Shown here one piece after another: positions 25,469 through 34,031 of a stretch of 64,000 bases of DNA. The position numbers and the translations under genes were made by a program. The stretch lies in the NCBI GenBank assembly GCA_937928575.1, contig CALFWW010000002.1, positions 1 to 64,000 of the forward strand, given 5' to 3'. The DNA comes from an uncultured Saprospiraceae bacterium (GTDB lineage Bacteria > Bacteroidota > Bacteroidia > Chitinophagales > Saprospiraceae). A model generated the notes under the pieces. It searched no databases. It saw only the letters and a list, made by a program, of their open reading frames with translations, and was not told where the DNA came from. How positions within the stretch are numbered: position 1 is the first letter of the stretch; each line of letters begins with the position of its first letter.

Positions 25469-25652
25469 GCGACAAGGCGCAGCGTACGCAATTTAACACA
25501 TAGCGCACAAAGAAACATCGAAACACAAAGAACCTTGTTTCGTAAACAATTCTTTCAAACTACATTCACGAAACAAGAGCTATGTGTTTCTTTGTTTCTG
25601 ATGTGATCTATGTGTTAAAAACACGTGCTCTTTGTGTTTTGCCATTTGTCGC
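25469..25652. repeat. Large palindromic element with 51-bp arms
   Basis: Arms 25493-25543 and 25568-25618 are both 51 bases long and imperfect inverted copies (ttaacacatag ... cttgtttcgt against acgaaacaag ... ctatgtgttaa) around a 24-base loop. An outer pair gcgacaa / ttgtcgc (25469-25475 with 25646-25652) closes it. A shorter, interrupted relative lies at 13701-13845. A 65-codon open frame crosses it but has no protein character. The remaining bases of the 25252-25689 gap show only the ccmB promoter element. Confidence 0.7.
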
Positions 25653-25689
25653 CTTATGTTCTATGTGTTAAAAAATAATGGTTGTAAAA

Positions 25690-27591
25690 TCAATAAACCG
25701 CAATCATCTCAGACTGCAACATCCCCTCACTTTGAATGCTAACAACATATGCACCTTTTGGCAAATCACTTAAATCAATATTGGAAGATTGACTTCCCAA
25801 AGTTAAATTCACTTTATGTATTGCCTTTCCCGTTATATCATAAATAGTCAATAAAGCATCCTGATTTAATTGCTGATATTCAATATTTAACATTTGATTG
25901 GCGTAGTAGACTTTCACATGTTCTTCATCTTCAATCGCATCAATAGAAGTAATTGGAGATAAAGTCGTCTTTGTAATGTTATTAAGAGATATATTTGGAC
26001 CTGACCAGCCACCACTAATTACATTAAAATCACCTGCAAAATAAAGTTCATCTTGATAGATTGCAGCAGCTCTTACACCACCTCCTTGAAAATCAGCGAC
26101 ACCATCCGTATAAACATTCGTTACATCAACAAGTCCATTTCCAAACGTGCCTACAAAAGGGTAATACATGAATCCTCCATACATATAGACTCTGTCTTCC
26201 CATTCTATATAGCCACCTATAAAATGTGACGATTCTAAACTATCCATGACTATGTAATTTTCATCTAAGTGATTCCAGAGACCTGCTTCTAAAAATGAGT
26301 AGTAACTTCCATCATCCAATGGACCAGCAACGTACAAGTTGCCATTCACATAATCGATGGTATTGACCACTCCAATTGCTTCTTCATTAAATCCACCAAC
26401 CCAATTCCAGTTATTCCAGTATGCTAAATTTTTAACTTCCAATTGATTGATATTAGGTTCAATTCCGTCGGGATAAGTTTGACTAAAATCACCACCTAAC
26501 AATAAATTTTCGCCAACCTTTTCGATTTTATAAACTGGTCCATCTAAAGTTAATGTTCCTCCTGAATTATACCAGCCGCTACCATCATTGGCAGTTCTTG
26601 CGATATAACTGATCGGTTGACCACCTATCATATTGTAATCTCCACCGACATAAATATTGTCCGGATGCGTAGCGAAGACCGTATGAATTATTCCATCCAT
26701 ATCTCCTTCTTGAGGCCAATCCCAGTTCTCTCCATTCCAAATTGCAATGTTTTTTTGATTGACTGAATTTGGGTTTGAAAAATCGCCAACAACAAACAAA
26801 TTGCCATAAACATCTTTTGTCATATCCAAGACTTCTCCCTCAACACCTAAACCTAATTTTTGCCATTCCTCACCATCCCAAGCTGCAATACTATTGTACC
26901 CATCATTGCCATCTACAACGTCAAAATCTCCACACATAAAAAGCAATTCACCATCATGACTCGTCAACAATTTGTTAATATTTCCATCTACACCTAAGTT
27001 TTGACCAACAGGCGAGAAATCTCGTGGTTGTGGGGGATATCCTGGTTGTATCAACGCCAACTCTTCCTTTGTAAATCCATTTTCAACTGCCCAAATTTCT
27101 ATTTCTGGATAATTCATTTCCATCACGTAAGCATAGTTGTTGCCATCAACAATTTTTTGCACAAATTCATATTGCCCATCTTCCAACAATAGATACCCAA
27201 CCGCACAAGCGGTACCAAACTTGTCAACAAAATAAGGTTGACGCTCATTATGATAAGAATTGATTGGGAACTGTTTTATAGAAAAATATTTTACCAAAAC
27301 GTTTAAATGATGCTGTCTTTTCTCAATTTGTTTTTCTGTCAAATTTGGATGTTCCTTTAGACGCAATAATTGCTCAACAAAAATCAAATGCTGTTGAATG
27401 CGATCATCATCATGCTCAAAAGAAATAGATTGAGATAAGTCTAGCGCACTCACATCCGCTTTCAACCATAGTTGATTAACCTCCACCAGATGTTCATATA
27501 AAGAACTATTTAAATCAGGTGCCAGTGCTGTTGCCAGAATAGATTGTGAGAAAAAGCCGGATAGAAGAAGTAATAAAATTAGGTTCTTCAT
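25690..27591 (-). CDS. Secreted protein with beta-propeller-like repeats and T9SS sorting domain
   Basis: 633 residues. Signal peptide about 1-21. Residues about 25-190 are an alpha-rich region (IQQHLIFVEQLLRLKEHPNLT) ending in an unusual FGTACAVGYLLLEDGQYEFV segment. From about 200 to 540 come seven or so repeats of the form GDFxxxxxxxxNNIAxWNGxxW (for example NLFVVGDFSNPNSVNQKNIA and IYVGGDYNMIGGQPISYIA), which suggest a beta-propeller. The last 80 residues form a T9SS type A domain (IEYQQLNQDALLTIYDITGK ... GAYVVSIQ), without the usual FPNP start. The role is unknown; it probably works at the cell surface. It is monocistronic, divergent from the arsC-hemF pair. Confidence 0.75.
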   Translation of the reverse strand: MKNLILLLLLSGFFSQSILATALAPDLNSSLYEHLVEVNQLWLKADVSALDLSQSISFEHDDDRIQQHLIFVEQLLRLKEHPNLTEKQIEKRQHHLNVLVKYFSIKQFPINSYHNERQPYFVDKFGTACAVGYLLLEDGQYEFVQKIVDGNNYAYVMEMNYPEIEIWAVENGFTKEELALIQPGYPPQPRDFSPVGQNLGVDGNINKLLTSHDGELLFMCGDFDVVDGNDGYNSIAAWDGEEWQKLGLGVEGEVLDMTKDVYGNLFVVGDFSNPNSVNQKNIAIWNGENWDWPQEGDMDGIIHTVFATHPDNIYVGGDYNMIGGQPISYIARTANDGSGWYNSGGTLTLDGPVYKIEKVGENLLLGGDFSQTYPDGIEPNINQLEVKNLAYWNNWNWVGGFNEEAIGVVNTIDYVNGNLYVAGPLDDGSYYSFLEAGLWNHLDENYIVMDSLESSHFIGGYIEWEDRVYMYGGFMYYPFVGTFGNGLVDVTNVYTDGVADFQGGGVRAAAIYQDELYFAGDFNVISGGWSGPNISLNNITKTTLSPITSIDAIEDEEHVKVYYANQMLNIEYQQLNQDALLTIYDITGKAIHKVNLTLGSQSSNIDLSDLPKGAYVVSIQSEGMLQSEMIAVY

Positions 27592-27708
27592 AAGAATAGA
27601 GTTTTGATTTATTTTAAAGAACGAGATTTTTTTTCAAACGGATGGGAGAATGGTCATTTAAATTTTGACAGCTTGTTTCATTTTCTTCAAATAGTCCTTG
27701 ATTTATAC

Positions 27709-27716
27709 TAAGTTTG
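27709..27716 (+). promoter_or_regulatory. -7 promoter element (TAAGTTTG)
   Basis: TAAGTTTG matches TAnnTTTG, 23 bases before the ArsC-like start. The -33 element is not evident. Confidence 0.4.
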
Positions 27717-27738
27717 ACCTTCAAAACATAAAGAGAAA

Positions 27739-28092
27739 ATGAAAAAAATATATCACTTAGCCAATTGTAATACTTGTCAGCGTATCATCAAAGAACTGAA
27801 TGACGGAGCAGGATTTACATTGCAAAACATAAAGGAGAAAAACATCAACAAAAAGGAATTAGCAGCTATCAAATCTAAAGTCGGAAGTTATGAGGCTCTG
27901 TTCAGCAAACGAGCAATGAAATATCGTTCGATGGGTCTGAATGAAATGGAATTGAGTGAAGCAGATTTTGAAAAATATATGTTGGAAGAATACACTTTTC
28001 TGAAGCGACCTTTTATTCTGATTGATGATGAAGTTTTCATCGGAAATAGCAAGAAGGTAGTTGCTGCGGCAAAGGAAAAGTTAGGAATCTGA
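27739..28092 (+). CDS. ArsC/Spx-family thioredoxin-fold protein
   Basis: 117 residues, the usual length. The N-terminal active-site loop HLANCNTCQRII has Cys10 and Cys13, and KRPFILIDDEVFIGNSKK (about 92-109) is the family's second conserved block with the cis-Pro equivalent. Members are arsenate reductases, YffB-like proteins or Spx-type regulators. The CxxC pair and the lack of arsenic genes nearby make a general redox role more likely than arsenate reduction. It is followed after 11 bases by hemF and is probably cotranscribed with it. Confidence 0.82.
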   Translation: MKKIYHLANCNTCQRIIKELNDGAGFTLQNIKEKNINKKELAAIKSKVGSYEALFSKRAMKYRSMGLNEMELSEADFEKYMLEEYTFLKRPFILIDDEVFIGNSKKVVAAAKEKLGI

Positions 28093-28103
28093 AACCAAAT
28101 TTT

Positions 28104-28991
28104 ATGCTAACAAAAGAACAAATTACAGATTGGTTCAAATCGCTACAAGATGATATTTGCCAACAATTAACAGCCGCAGATGGTGGTGGATCTTTTAGAG
28201 AAGATCTTTGGCAAAGAGAAGGTGGTGGGGGTGGAAGATCCAGAATTTTTCATGGACAAGTAATCGAAAAAGGAGGTGTCAATTTTAGTGCGGTTCACGG
28301 AGAACTTCCTGACAAAATTAAAGAATCACTAAAAGTTGAGGCGGGTTTGTTTTACGCAACAGGTGTTTCAATAGTACTGCATACCCATAATCCTTTTGTC
28401 CCGATCATCCATATGAATGTTCGATATTTTGAAATGCCTGACAAATGGTGGTTTGGTGGTGGAATTGATTTGACACCTCATTATATCAACAAAGAAGAAG
28501 CATCTGCTTTTCACCAAAAATTAAAAGCCAGTTGCGACAAACATCACCCAAGTCATTATCCCATTTTTAAAAATTGGGCAGATGATTATTTCTACATCAA
28601 GCATCGGCAAGAAACGCGTGGTGTCGGCGGTATCTTTTTCGATCACCTCAATGACAAGGATGGCACTACCAAAGAACAACGATTTGAGTTTGTAAAAGAA
28701 ATCGGAAATACGTTTTGCCCCATCTATTTACCCTTAATGGCCGACAATAAAAACAAGGCTTTTACAGCAGAGAATAAGAAGTGGCAATTACTCCGTCGCA
28801 GCCGATATGTTGAATTCAATTTGGTTTGGGATAGAGGAACCCGTTTCGGTTTAGACACCAATGGTCGTACCGAGTCAATATTGATGAGTATGCCGCCAGA
28901 TGCAAAATGGGTGTATGATTTTCAGGTAAAGAAGGGTAGTGAAGAGGAGAAGACGCAGGAGTTGTTGAAGAAGGGGGTCGAGTGGGCTTAG
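28104..28991 (+). CDS. hemF: Oxygen-dependent coproporphyrinogen III oxidase
   Basis: 295 residues, matching the HemF family. Diagnostic blocks are FREDLWQREGGGGGRSRIF (about 33-51), GVNFSAVHGELP (about 61-72), THNPFVPIIHMNVRYFE (about 96-112) and DKWWFGGGIDLTPHYI (about 115-130). VGGIFFDHLND (about 176-186) and SRYVEFNLVWDRGTRFGL (about 233-250) complete the active site. The enzyme decarboxylates coproporphyrinogen III to protoporphyrinogen IX with O2 in the cytoplasm, which implies aerobic haem synthesis. This fits with the cytochrome c maturation genes nearby. The start at 28104 gives the expected MLTKEQITDWF N-terminus. Confidence 0.95.
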   Translation: MLTKEQITDWFKSLQDDICQQLTAADGGGSFREDLWQREGGGGGRSRIFHGQVIEKGGVNFSAVHGELPDKIKESLKVEAGLFYATGVSIVLHTHNPFVPIIHMNVRYFEMPDKWWFGGGIDLTPHYINKEEASAFHQKLKASCDKHHPSHYPIFKNWADDYFYIKHRQETRGVGGIFFDHLNDKDGTTKEQRFEFVKEIGNTFCPIYLPLMADNKNKAFTAENKKWQLLRRSRYVEFNLVWDRGTRFGLDTNGRTESILMSMPPDAKWVYDFQVKKGSEEEKTQELLKKGVEWA

Positions 28992-29014
28992 CGGTAGACT
29001 GTTCACTAGGTTCA

Positions 29015-29328
29015 CTTTTAGACCACTGACGCTTTTTTAGACCGCTGACGCTTTTAGACCGTTTCACTTTAAGACTGCTTCTCTTGAAATTTCACTTATT
29101 CGTTCAGTTCAAATCTTGAATAACGAGAAGTTCAAATTGTATAAGCTGATTGAATTCCACCAACTAGTTCAATTCAGATCTAGCCTAAAGTCAAGTTTAA
29201 ATTGAAAGAGTCGTATAAAATAAACAAGAAGCAGTCTTAAAAAACGAAGTGGTCTTAAAGCAAAGAGCGAAGCGATTTTGCGGTCTAAAAGTCAAAGGCG
29301 GTCTTAAAGTGCGAAGCACGGTCTAAAA
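29015..29328. repeat. Imperfect palindrome built from TTTTAGACC units
   Basis: The left arm 29015-29092 contains cttttagaccactgacgc, ttttagaccgctgacgc, cttttagaccg and ctttaagactgcttctc. The right arm 29225-29328 contains the same units on the opposite strand (gaagcagtcttaaa, gtggtcttaaag, gcggtctaaaag, gcggtcttaaag, cggtctaaaac). The ~130-base centre is AT-rich and unstructured. The array abuts the stop codon of the lipoprotein gene at 29329 and fills the 28992-29328 gap. Confidence 0.65.
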
Positions 29329-29826
29329 CTACTGACACAACAAATATATAGGTTCCGTAACAACCGTATTACTAATCTTACCAGAACGATCGACCATATG
29401 TATCGAATACGTTAAAGTATCGGTTGGAAATTGAGTTGAAGGTGTACAAGGCTCTTGACCTGTTGGATAAAAACAACAAAAATGGCCAAACGAAGTATTA
29501 ATTCGAACTGTGATCTCACCTGAAATTCCATTTCCAGTTCCTTGCTCGGGGACAAAAGGGACGCTTCTCGTAAATTGAAAATTATCTCTGGAATCCGTCA
29601 AAAAGAAATTGGCTGCATTATTTTCATCTCCAATATCTCCATCGCCATCCGTAAATGAAACAACGATTTGCAATTCAGGTCCATTTTGTTGAACGCCTTG
29701 GATAAAAGTATTGGAATTCATGCCAACGTAAGAAATCACCGGCTCATCCGGATAATCTGGTGGATTGGTGCAACCAAATCCCAAGAAGAGGGTAACTAAT
29801 AATATCGTATATTTGATAGAATTCAT
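29329..29826 (-). CDS. Small lipoprotein with a DGDGD-type acidic loop
   Basis: 165 residues. Lipoprotein signal ending LFLGFGCTN (Cys19), followed by NPPDYPDEP. Residues about 48-70 (ELQIVVSFTDGDGDIGDEN) include a calcium-loop-like DGDGDIGDEN found in many Bacteroidota surface lipoproteins. The remainder is beta-rich with a short Cys cluster HFCCFYPTGQEPC. No family with known function is recognised. It is monocistronic and divergent from the LuxE-like gene. Confidence 0.75.
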   Translation of the reverse strand: MNSIKYTILLVTLFLGFGCTNPPDYPDEPVISYVGMNSNTFIQGVQQNGPELQIVVSFTDGDGDIGDENNAANFFLTDSRDNFQFTRSVPFVPEQGTGNGISGEITVRINTSFGHFCCFYPTGQEPCTPSTQFPTDTLTYSIHMVDRSGKISNTVVTEPIYLLCQ

Positions 29827-29892
29827 TTTTAGGATTTATAGTATTAAAACGTCAAGATATAAAAATTATTCTAAGCTGTAATTCTGAAAACT

Positions 29893-30888
29893 ATGATTTC
29901 CACAGTCCGACATCTTCTTGAGCGTCAACTCTGGCATGTTAAGCTGGATACTTTCAATGATTTAGCCTTGAAAGTATTCCAATATCAAGCTGCTCACAAT
30001 CCATTTTACGCAAAATATCTTTCATTGTTGTCGGTTGATTCCACCGAGGTTAAATCCATAAATGAAGTCCCATTTTTGCCTATTCAATTCTTCAAAGACA
30101 ATGTTATCCAAACAGGAGAATGGGAAGCGGAAACTTTTTTCCAGAGTAGCGGAACTACTGGACAAATTCCTAGCATACACCACATTCGCGATTTATCCTT
30201 ATATCGGATGAACTGTATTCTTGGTTTCGAAAGCCAGTACGGTCCGATTGCGGACTATTGCGTGTTAGCATTGTTGCCTTCTTACTTAGAACGTGATAAT
30301 TCCTCTTTAGTTTACATGGTCAATGAGTTTATTAAATTATCAGGAAACGATAAAAGTGGATTCTTTTTAGATAATCGTTCTGAATTAATCCAACAAATTG
30401 AAAAGTGTAAAAAAGAAAATAGAAAAGTGTTGTTGATAGGAGTGAGTTTCGCACTTTTAGATTTAGCAGAAACATTTCCAGTCGATTTAAGAAATGTCAT
30501 TGTTATGGAAACGGGTGGAATGAAGGGAAGAAGAAAAGAATTAACTCGACAAGAATTACACGATCAACTTTCTACTGCTTTCAAAACTTCCGTAATTCAC
30601 TCCGAATATGGAATGACAGAATTACTCTCACAAGCTTATTCAAAAGGAAATGGTATTTTCAAACCCAATCCTACAATGAAAATACTAACTCGACAAATTG
30701 AAGATCCGCTCGCATTACAAGCATTTGGACGAACAGGTGCTATTAATGTGATCGACCTTGCAAATCTGGATTCATGCAGTTTTATAGCAACGGACGATTT
30801 AGGAAAAGTATACGGAGATGGACGATTTGAAATAATTGGAAGACTAGATACAAGCGATATACGTGGATGTAACTTGATGGTTATTTAA
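29893..30888 (+). CDS. LuxE-like acyl-protein synthetase / adenylate-forming protein
   Basis: 331 residues. ETFFQSSGTTGQIPSIH (about 77-93) is the Ser/Thr/Gly-rich ATP/acyl-binding loop of the adenylate-forming superfamily, and HSEYGMTELLSQAYS (about 236-250) is the A5-like YGxTE motif. IATDDLGKVYGDGRFEIIGR (about 298-317) is the A7/A8 region. The protein ends there, lacking the mobile C-terminal subdomain, as in LuxE/PaaK-like short forms. No luxC/luxD-type partner is adjacent. Similar stand-alone genes are common in Bacteroidota; the acyl substrate is unknown. Confidence 0.8.
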   Translation: MISTVRHLLERQLWHVKLDTFNDLALKVFQYQAAHNPFYAKYLSLLSVDSTEVKSINEVPFLPIQFFKDNVIQTGEWEAETFFQSSGTTGQIPSIHHIRDLSLYRMNCILGFESQYGPIADYCVLALLPSYLERDNSSLVYMVNEFIKLSGNDKSGFFLDNRSELIQQIEKCKKENRKVLLIGVSFALLDLAETFPVDLRNVIVMETGGMKGRRKELTRQELHDQLSTAFKTSVIHSEYGMTELLSQAYSKGNGIFKPNPTMKILTRQIEDPLALQAFGRTGAINVIDLANLDSCSFIATDDLGKVYGDGRFEIIGRLDTSDIRGCNLMVI

Positions 30889-30993
30889 CTATTTATCCAC
30901 GACCTTTGAAATTCTCCTACCCTAAATAGGTAATTTTTGCGCTATTTTTCTTTATTAAAAAGTCTTACAAAAGCATCTCACTCCAACATTATG

Positions 30994-31001
30994 TACATTT
31001 G
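30994..31001 (+). promoter_or_regulatory. -7 promoter element (TACATTTG)
   Basis: TACATTTG fits TAnnTTTG. Initiation shortly after it would lie downstream of the alternative TTG start at 30999, supporting the ATG at 31044 for the next gene. Confidence 0.4.
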
Positions 31002-31043
31002 TTGTTAGCTATTTTTTGCAAACACATTAATAAAAACACAAAC

Positions 31044-33632
31044 ATGAACAATTCTCGGTTCTTCCGCGTTTTGACCCTCCAAATACTCCTAACAATATTT
31101 TCAAATTCCGCCGTTGATGCCCAAACCCCACCGAATGCTCGGCAAAGGTCCGTCCAAGTAAGCGCAACAGTCCAGCAATCTCCGCCACAAATTAATTTCT
31201 CATGGCCGGTCGACAATTTCGCAAGCGAATATAAGGTATACCGAAAAGCACTGAATGCTCCTAATTGGGGTTCACCAATTGCAACCTTACCTGGAAGTGC
31301 CACTTCTTATGCCGATGCCAATGTTGCCATCAATCAAGGATACGAATATGGTTTTTTCAAACATGAATTTGATAATGTAATTACAACTGCTTGTGTACCA
31401 AGTGGTGCGAATTTACAATTTGACATTGACGATATGTATGGTATAGGATTATGCTGTAGTTTTGGACAAGGTTATTATGAAGTAACCGGTTGTGGTCAAA
31501 CGTACGCCTATGGAGATGATTTCGGATGGACAGCTACACATAACTTCACAGCATGTGCTAACACTACTTGCACAGATATTACAATAGAAATTTCTCCTGA
31601 TATTTTTCCAAATAGTACTTGGTGGACTTTACGAGATGCAGATACAGGTCTCGAATATGCCAACTCAGGAGGTCAAGGAGCTTACATTGCTCCCCGCCCA
31701 GCGTACGGATATATATATGCAGGAATAAAAGTACCCGCAATAGAAAGTCATGGCACTATTTTATTGGTGGTTGAATCCGGAATAGATGCTGCGCTATCCA
31801 ATGAAATTTTACAGCTTCGTGAAGACCATATTATGGATGGATGGAAGTTTAAAAAAGTAGTCGTCAATGCAACGGATGCAGTCACTTCTGTGAAAAATGC
31901 GATTCAAAATGTGTACTGGAATACACCAGACTTAAATGCAGTTATGTTGTTGGGAGATATTCCTGTTCCTTATTCAGGAGATATTTATCCGGATACCCAT
32001 TCTGAACATCGAGGAGCCTGGGCAGCAGATGCCTACTATGCTGAAATGAATGGCACCTGGACTGATAATACTGTGAATAGAACCACTGCTTTTTTTGCTG
32101 ACAATCACAATGTACCGGGCGATGGGAAATTTGATCAATCTGCTATTCCGACACCCGTTGAATTGCAAATCGGCCGGGTCGATTTAAGTGAGCTGCCATT
32201 ATTTTCTCAGAGTGAAACTACTTTGCTAAAGAATTATTTAGACAAATCAACGCTCTTTAAAAATGGACAAGTTGCAGTTGTGAGACGTGGTTTGGTGGAT
32301 GATAATTTCAATCAATCTTTTGCCGCACCAGCAGCTAGTGGGTATAGAAATTTTGCACCAATGTTCGGTGCTGTCAATATCGATGAAGTAGACTATGAAT
32401 CGACGCTTGCTGGAAATAATTATTTATGGGCATACGGATGTGGTGGTGGATCCCATGTTTCTGTTGCTGGTGTAACAACCACGGCTGCACTTTCAAATGC
32501 TAACAACCAAAATGTTTTCAACATGCTTTTCGGAAGTCAATTTGGGGATTGGGATCATGAAAATAATATCTTGCGTGCGCCACTCGCTCAAGGTCTTACA
32601 TTGACCAATGCATGGGCAGGAAATCCAGCATGGCAATTTCATCAAATGGCAATGGGATACAACATCGGTTATTCTGCAATGCGGACTATGAATTCTACAG
32701 GTGATGTTTACCTTAAGGGGCCTCAGTTGGTCCACGTAGCCTTGATGGGTGACCCAACATTACGTTTACATCCTGTAAAGCCAGTATCCAATGTCATCGC
32801 AACTGCTATTGATGCAACCGTTTCATTGACATGGAATGCACCGGCTGGGGAATCCGTACTTGGCTACAATATCTATCGTGCCAATACTTTAAATAGCAAC
32901 TATGTTAGATTGAATGTGCAACCAATTACAAACACTTCCTTTACAGACATGATGCCATTGACTGGTAATAATGTTTACATGATCAGAACCGTGAAACTTG
33001 AAGCATCCGGTAGTGGTACTTATTGCAACATGGCACTAGGTCGGGTCGATTCTACTTTCTTTGACGAAACTGCTTTAAGTATTTATATAAATGAGTTTGA
33101 TGTCATTCAAAATGATTGTAATAATCAAGTTGTTTGGAAAACAGATCAAACTCTAGAAATTGACTTTTTCGAAATTGAAAAAAGTGAAAATGGGTTAGAT
33201 TTCCAAGCCATAAAATTAGTCCATCCAAATGCAATCAATCAATATGAGTTCATAGACAGAAATACCAGTAGCAATACTTATTATAGGTTGAAAACATTCT
33301 ACAAAAACAATAGCTTTGAATATTCTGAAATCGTCGCAATTGAGAATGAATGCCGTGGTTCCAAATATTTTATTGAGGCGTATCCGAATCCAGCATCCAT
33401 TGATCATGATGAATTAACAATACAATTCGCTTCAAAAAGTGCGGAAGTTCAAATCAGTTTGATTGATGTCAATGGGCAAATTCATTTCGATAAAAAAGTA
33501 CAAGCTGCGGAAGGTACCAATGATTTGACGATTGACATTACCACTTTACCTAATGGCATGTATTTTATTTACTTGCAAGATACTCAATTGAAGAATAGGT
33601 ATATGAAATTTATTAGATCAGATATAAAGTAA
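31044..33632 (+). CDS. Secreted C25-peptidase-like protein with FN3 and T9SS domains, catalytic residues apparently missing
   Basis: 862 residues from the ATG at 31044, which places a signal peptide (RVLTLQILLTIFSNSAVDAQ) at the N-terminus. Order: FN3-like domain (about 35-100), a Cys-containing beta domain (about 105-220), then a gingipain (C25)-like caspase-fold region (about 235-585). The latter contains LLVVESGIDAALSNE, NAVMLLGDIPVPYSG and ADAYYAEMNG. At the places where C25 enzymes have catalytic His and Cys, the sequence reads YGCGGGSHVSV and FNMLFGSQFGDWD, so activity is doubtful. A second FN3 (about 595-680), another beta domain and a T9SS domain (about 775-862, AYPNPASIDHDEL) follow. 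The function is unknown. Confidence 0.7.
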   Translation: MNNSRFFRVLTLQILLTIFSNSAVDAQTPPNARQRSVQVSATVQQSPPQINFSWPVDNFASEYKVYRKALNAPNWGSPIATLPGSATSYADANVAINQGYEYGFFKHEFDNVITTACVPSGANLQFDIDDMYGIGLCCSFGQGYYEVTGCGQTYAYGDDFGWTATHNFTACANTTCTDITIEISPDIFPNSTWWTLRDADTGLEYANSGGQGAYIAPRPAYGYIYAGIKVPAIESHGTILLVVESGIDAALSNEILQLREDHIMDGWKFKKVVVNATDAVTSVKNAIQNVYWNTPDLNAVMLLGDIPVPYSGDIYPDTHSEHRGAWAADAYYAEMNGTWTDNTVNRTTAFFADNHNVPGDGKFDQSAIPTPVELQIGRVDLSELPLFSQSETTLLKNYLDKSTLFKNGQVAVVRRGLVDDNFNQSFAAPAASGYRNFAPMFGAVNIDEVDYESTLAGNNYLWAYGCGGGSHVSVAGVTTTAALSNANNQNVFNMLFGSQFGDWDHENNILRAPLAQGLTLTNAWAGNPAWQFHQMAMGYNIGYSAMRTMNSTGDVYLKGPQLVHVALMGDPTLRLHPVKPVSNVIATAIDATVSLTWNAPAGESVLGYNIYRANTLNSNYVRLNVQPITNTSFTDMMPLTGNNVYMIRTVKLEASGSGTYCNMALGRVDSTFFDETALSIYINEFDVIQNDCNNQVVWKTDQTLEIDFFEIEKSENGLDFQAIKLVHPNAINQYEFIDRNTSSNTYYRLKTFYKNNSFEYSEIVAIENECRGSKYFIEAYPNPASIDHDELTIQFASKSAEVQISLIDVNGQIHFDKKVQAAEGTNDLTIDITTLPNGMYFIYLQDTQLKNRYMKFIRSDIK

Positions 33633-33642
33633 TACATCAACT

Positions 33643-33686
33643 TAAAAAAGAAAGGCAGACTTGAATTCAAGTCTGCCTTTCTTTTT
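33643..33686. terminator. Perfect 21-bp-arm palindromic terminator
   Basis: aaaaagaaaggcagacttgaa (33644-33664) is followed directly by its exact complement (33665-33685), with no unpaired loop in DNA. T runs lie on both sides, so it can stop transcription from either direction; it ends the C25-like gene. Confidence 0.8.
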
Positions 33687-33730
33687 GGAGGTATTAAGAT
33701 AATGACTCTTAAGTATTTCAGAACTATATA

Positions 33731-33944
33731 ATACAGATTGAACCCCAAAATGGCGGATATCTATGAGAAAAATTTATCGATATCTGCGTTGAAAATAAAG
33801 TCATGTACTTTTGCAATGCAAGCCAGCGCGGTAACTAAGGCTATGTTTACGTTTTTCGCCTTAATCTCAATAAATTTTTTCTCCATATAATTTGCAAGCC
33901 CTTTTGTAGTACAAGCCAGCGCCATTTTAGAATACAATCTGTAT
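33731..33944. repeat. Inverted-repeat-ended element, copy 2
   Basis: The ends atacagattg / caatctgtat (33731-33740 and 33935-33944) pair, and so do aaaatggcg / cgccatttt at the same distance from each end (33747-33755 and 33920-33928). The interior matches copy 1 at 3-190. A direct repeat caagccagcgc occurs twice (33819-33829, 33912-33922). A 41-codon frame on the minus strand lies inside. Confidence 0.7.
33761..33886 (-). CDS. Possible 41-residue peptide encoded within the repeat
   Basis: ATG at 33886-33884, stop TAG at 33763-33761. The peptide begins MEKKFIEIKAKNVNIALVTA and ends FNADIDKFFS. The same frame, the same number of codons between matching blocks and similar peptide blocks (FFEIKAENVDIALVTA, NEDIGKLFS) are kept in copy 1, although the DNA has diverged and copy 1 has TTG in place of ATG. 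That pattern hints at coding, but the size and repeat context mean it may be chance or a decayed gene piece. Confidence 0.25.
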   Translation of the reverse strand: MEKKFIEIKAKNVNIALVTALACIAKVHDFIFNADIDKFFS

Positions 33945-33960
33945 AATCAAATGTTGAAAT

Positions 33961-34004
33961 AAAAAAATCCAAATTTAAAGACTTCTTTGAATTTGGATTT
34001 TTTT
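33961..34004 (-). terminator. Terminator after the small membrane protein gene
   Basis: aaaaaaatccaaatttaaag pairs with ctttgaatttggattttttt (33961-33980 with 33985-34004), one mismatch, four-base loop, T run on the minus strand. It follows the stop at 34032. Confidence 0.8.
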
Positions 34005-34031
34005 TGCAAGGTCTCTACAAATTAAGGAGAC

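Noticed and set aside
25409-25606. 65-codon plus-strand frame in the palindromic repeat
   Set aside because: The frame is a by-product of the palindrome; its composition is not protein-like.
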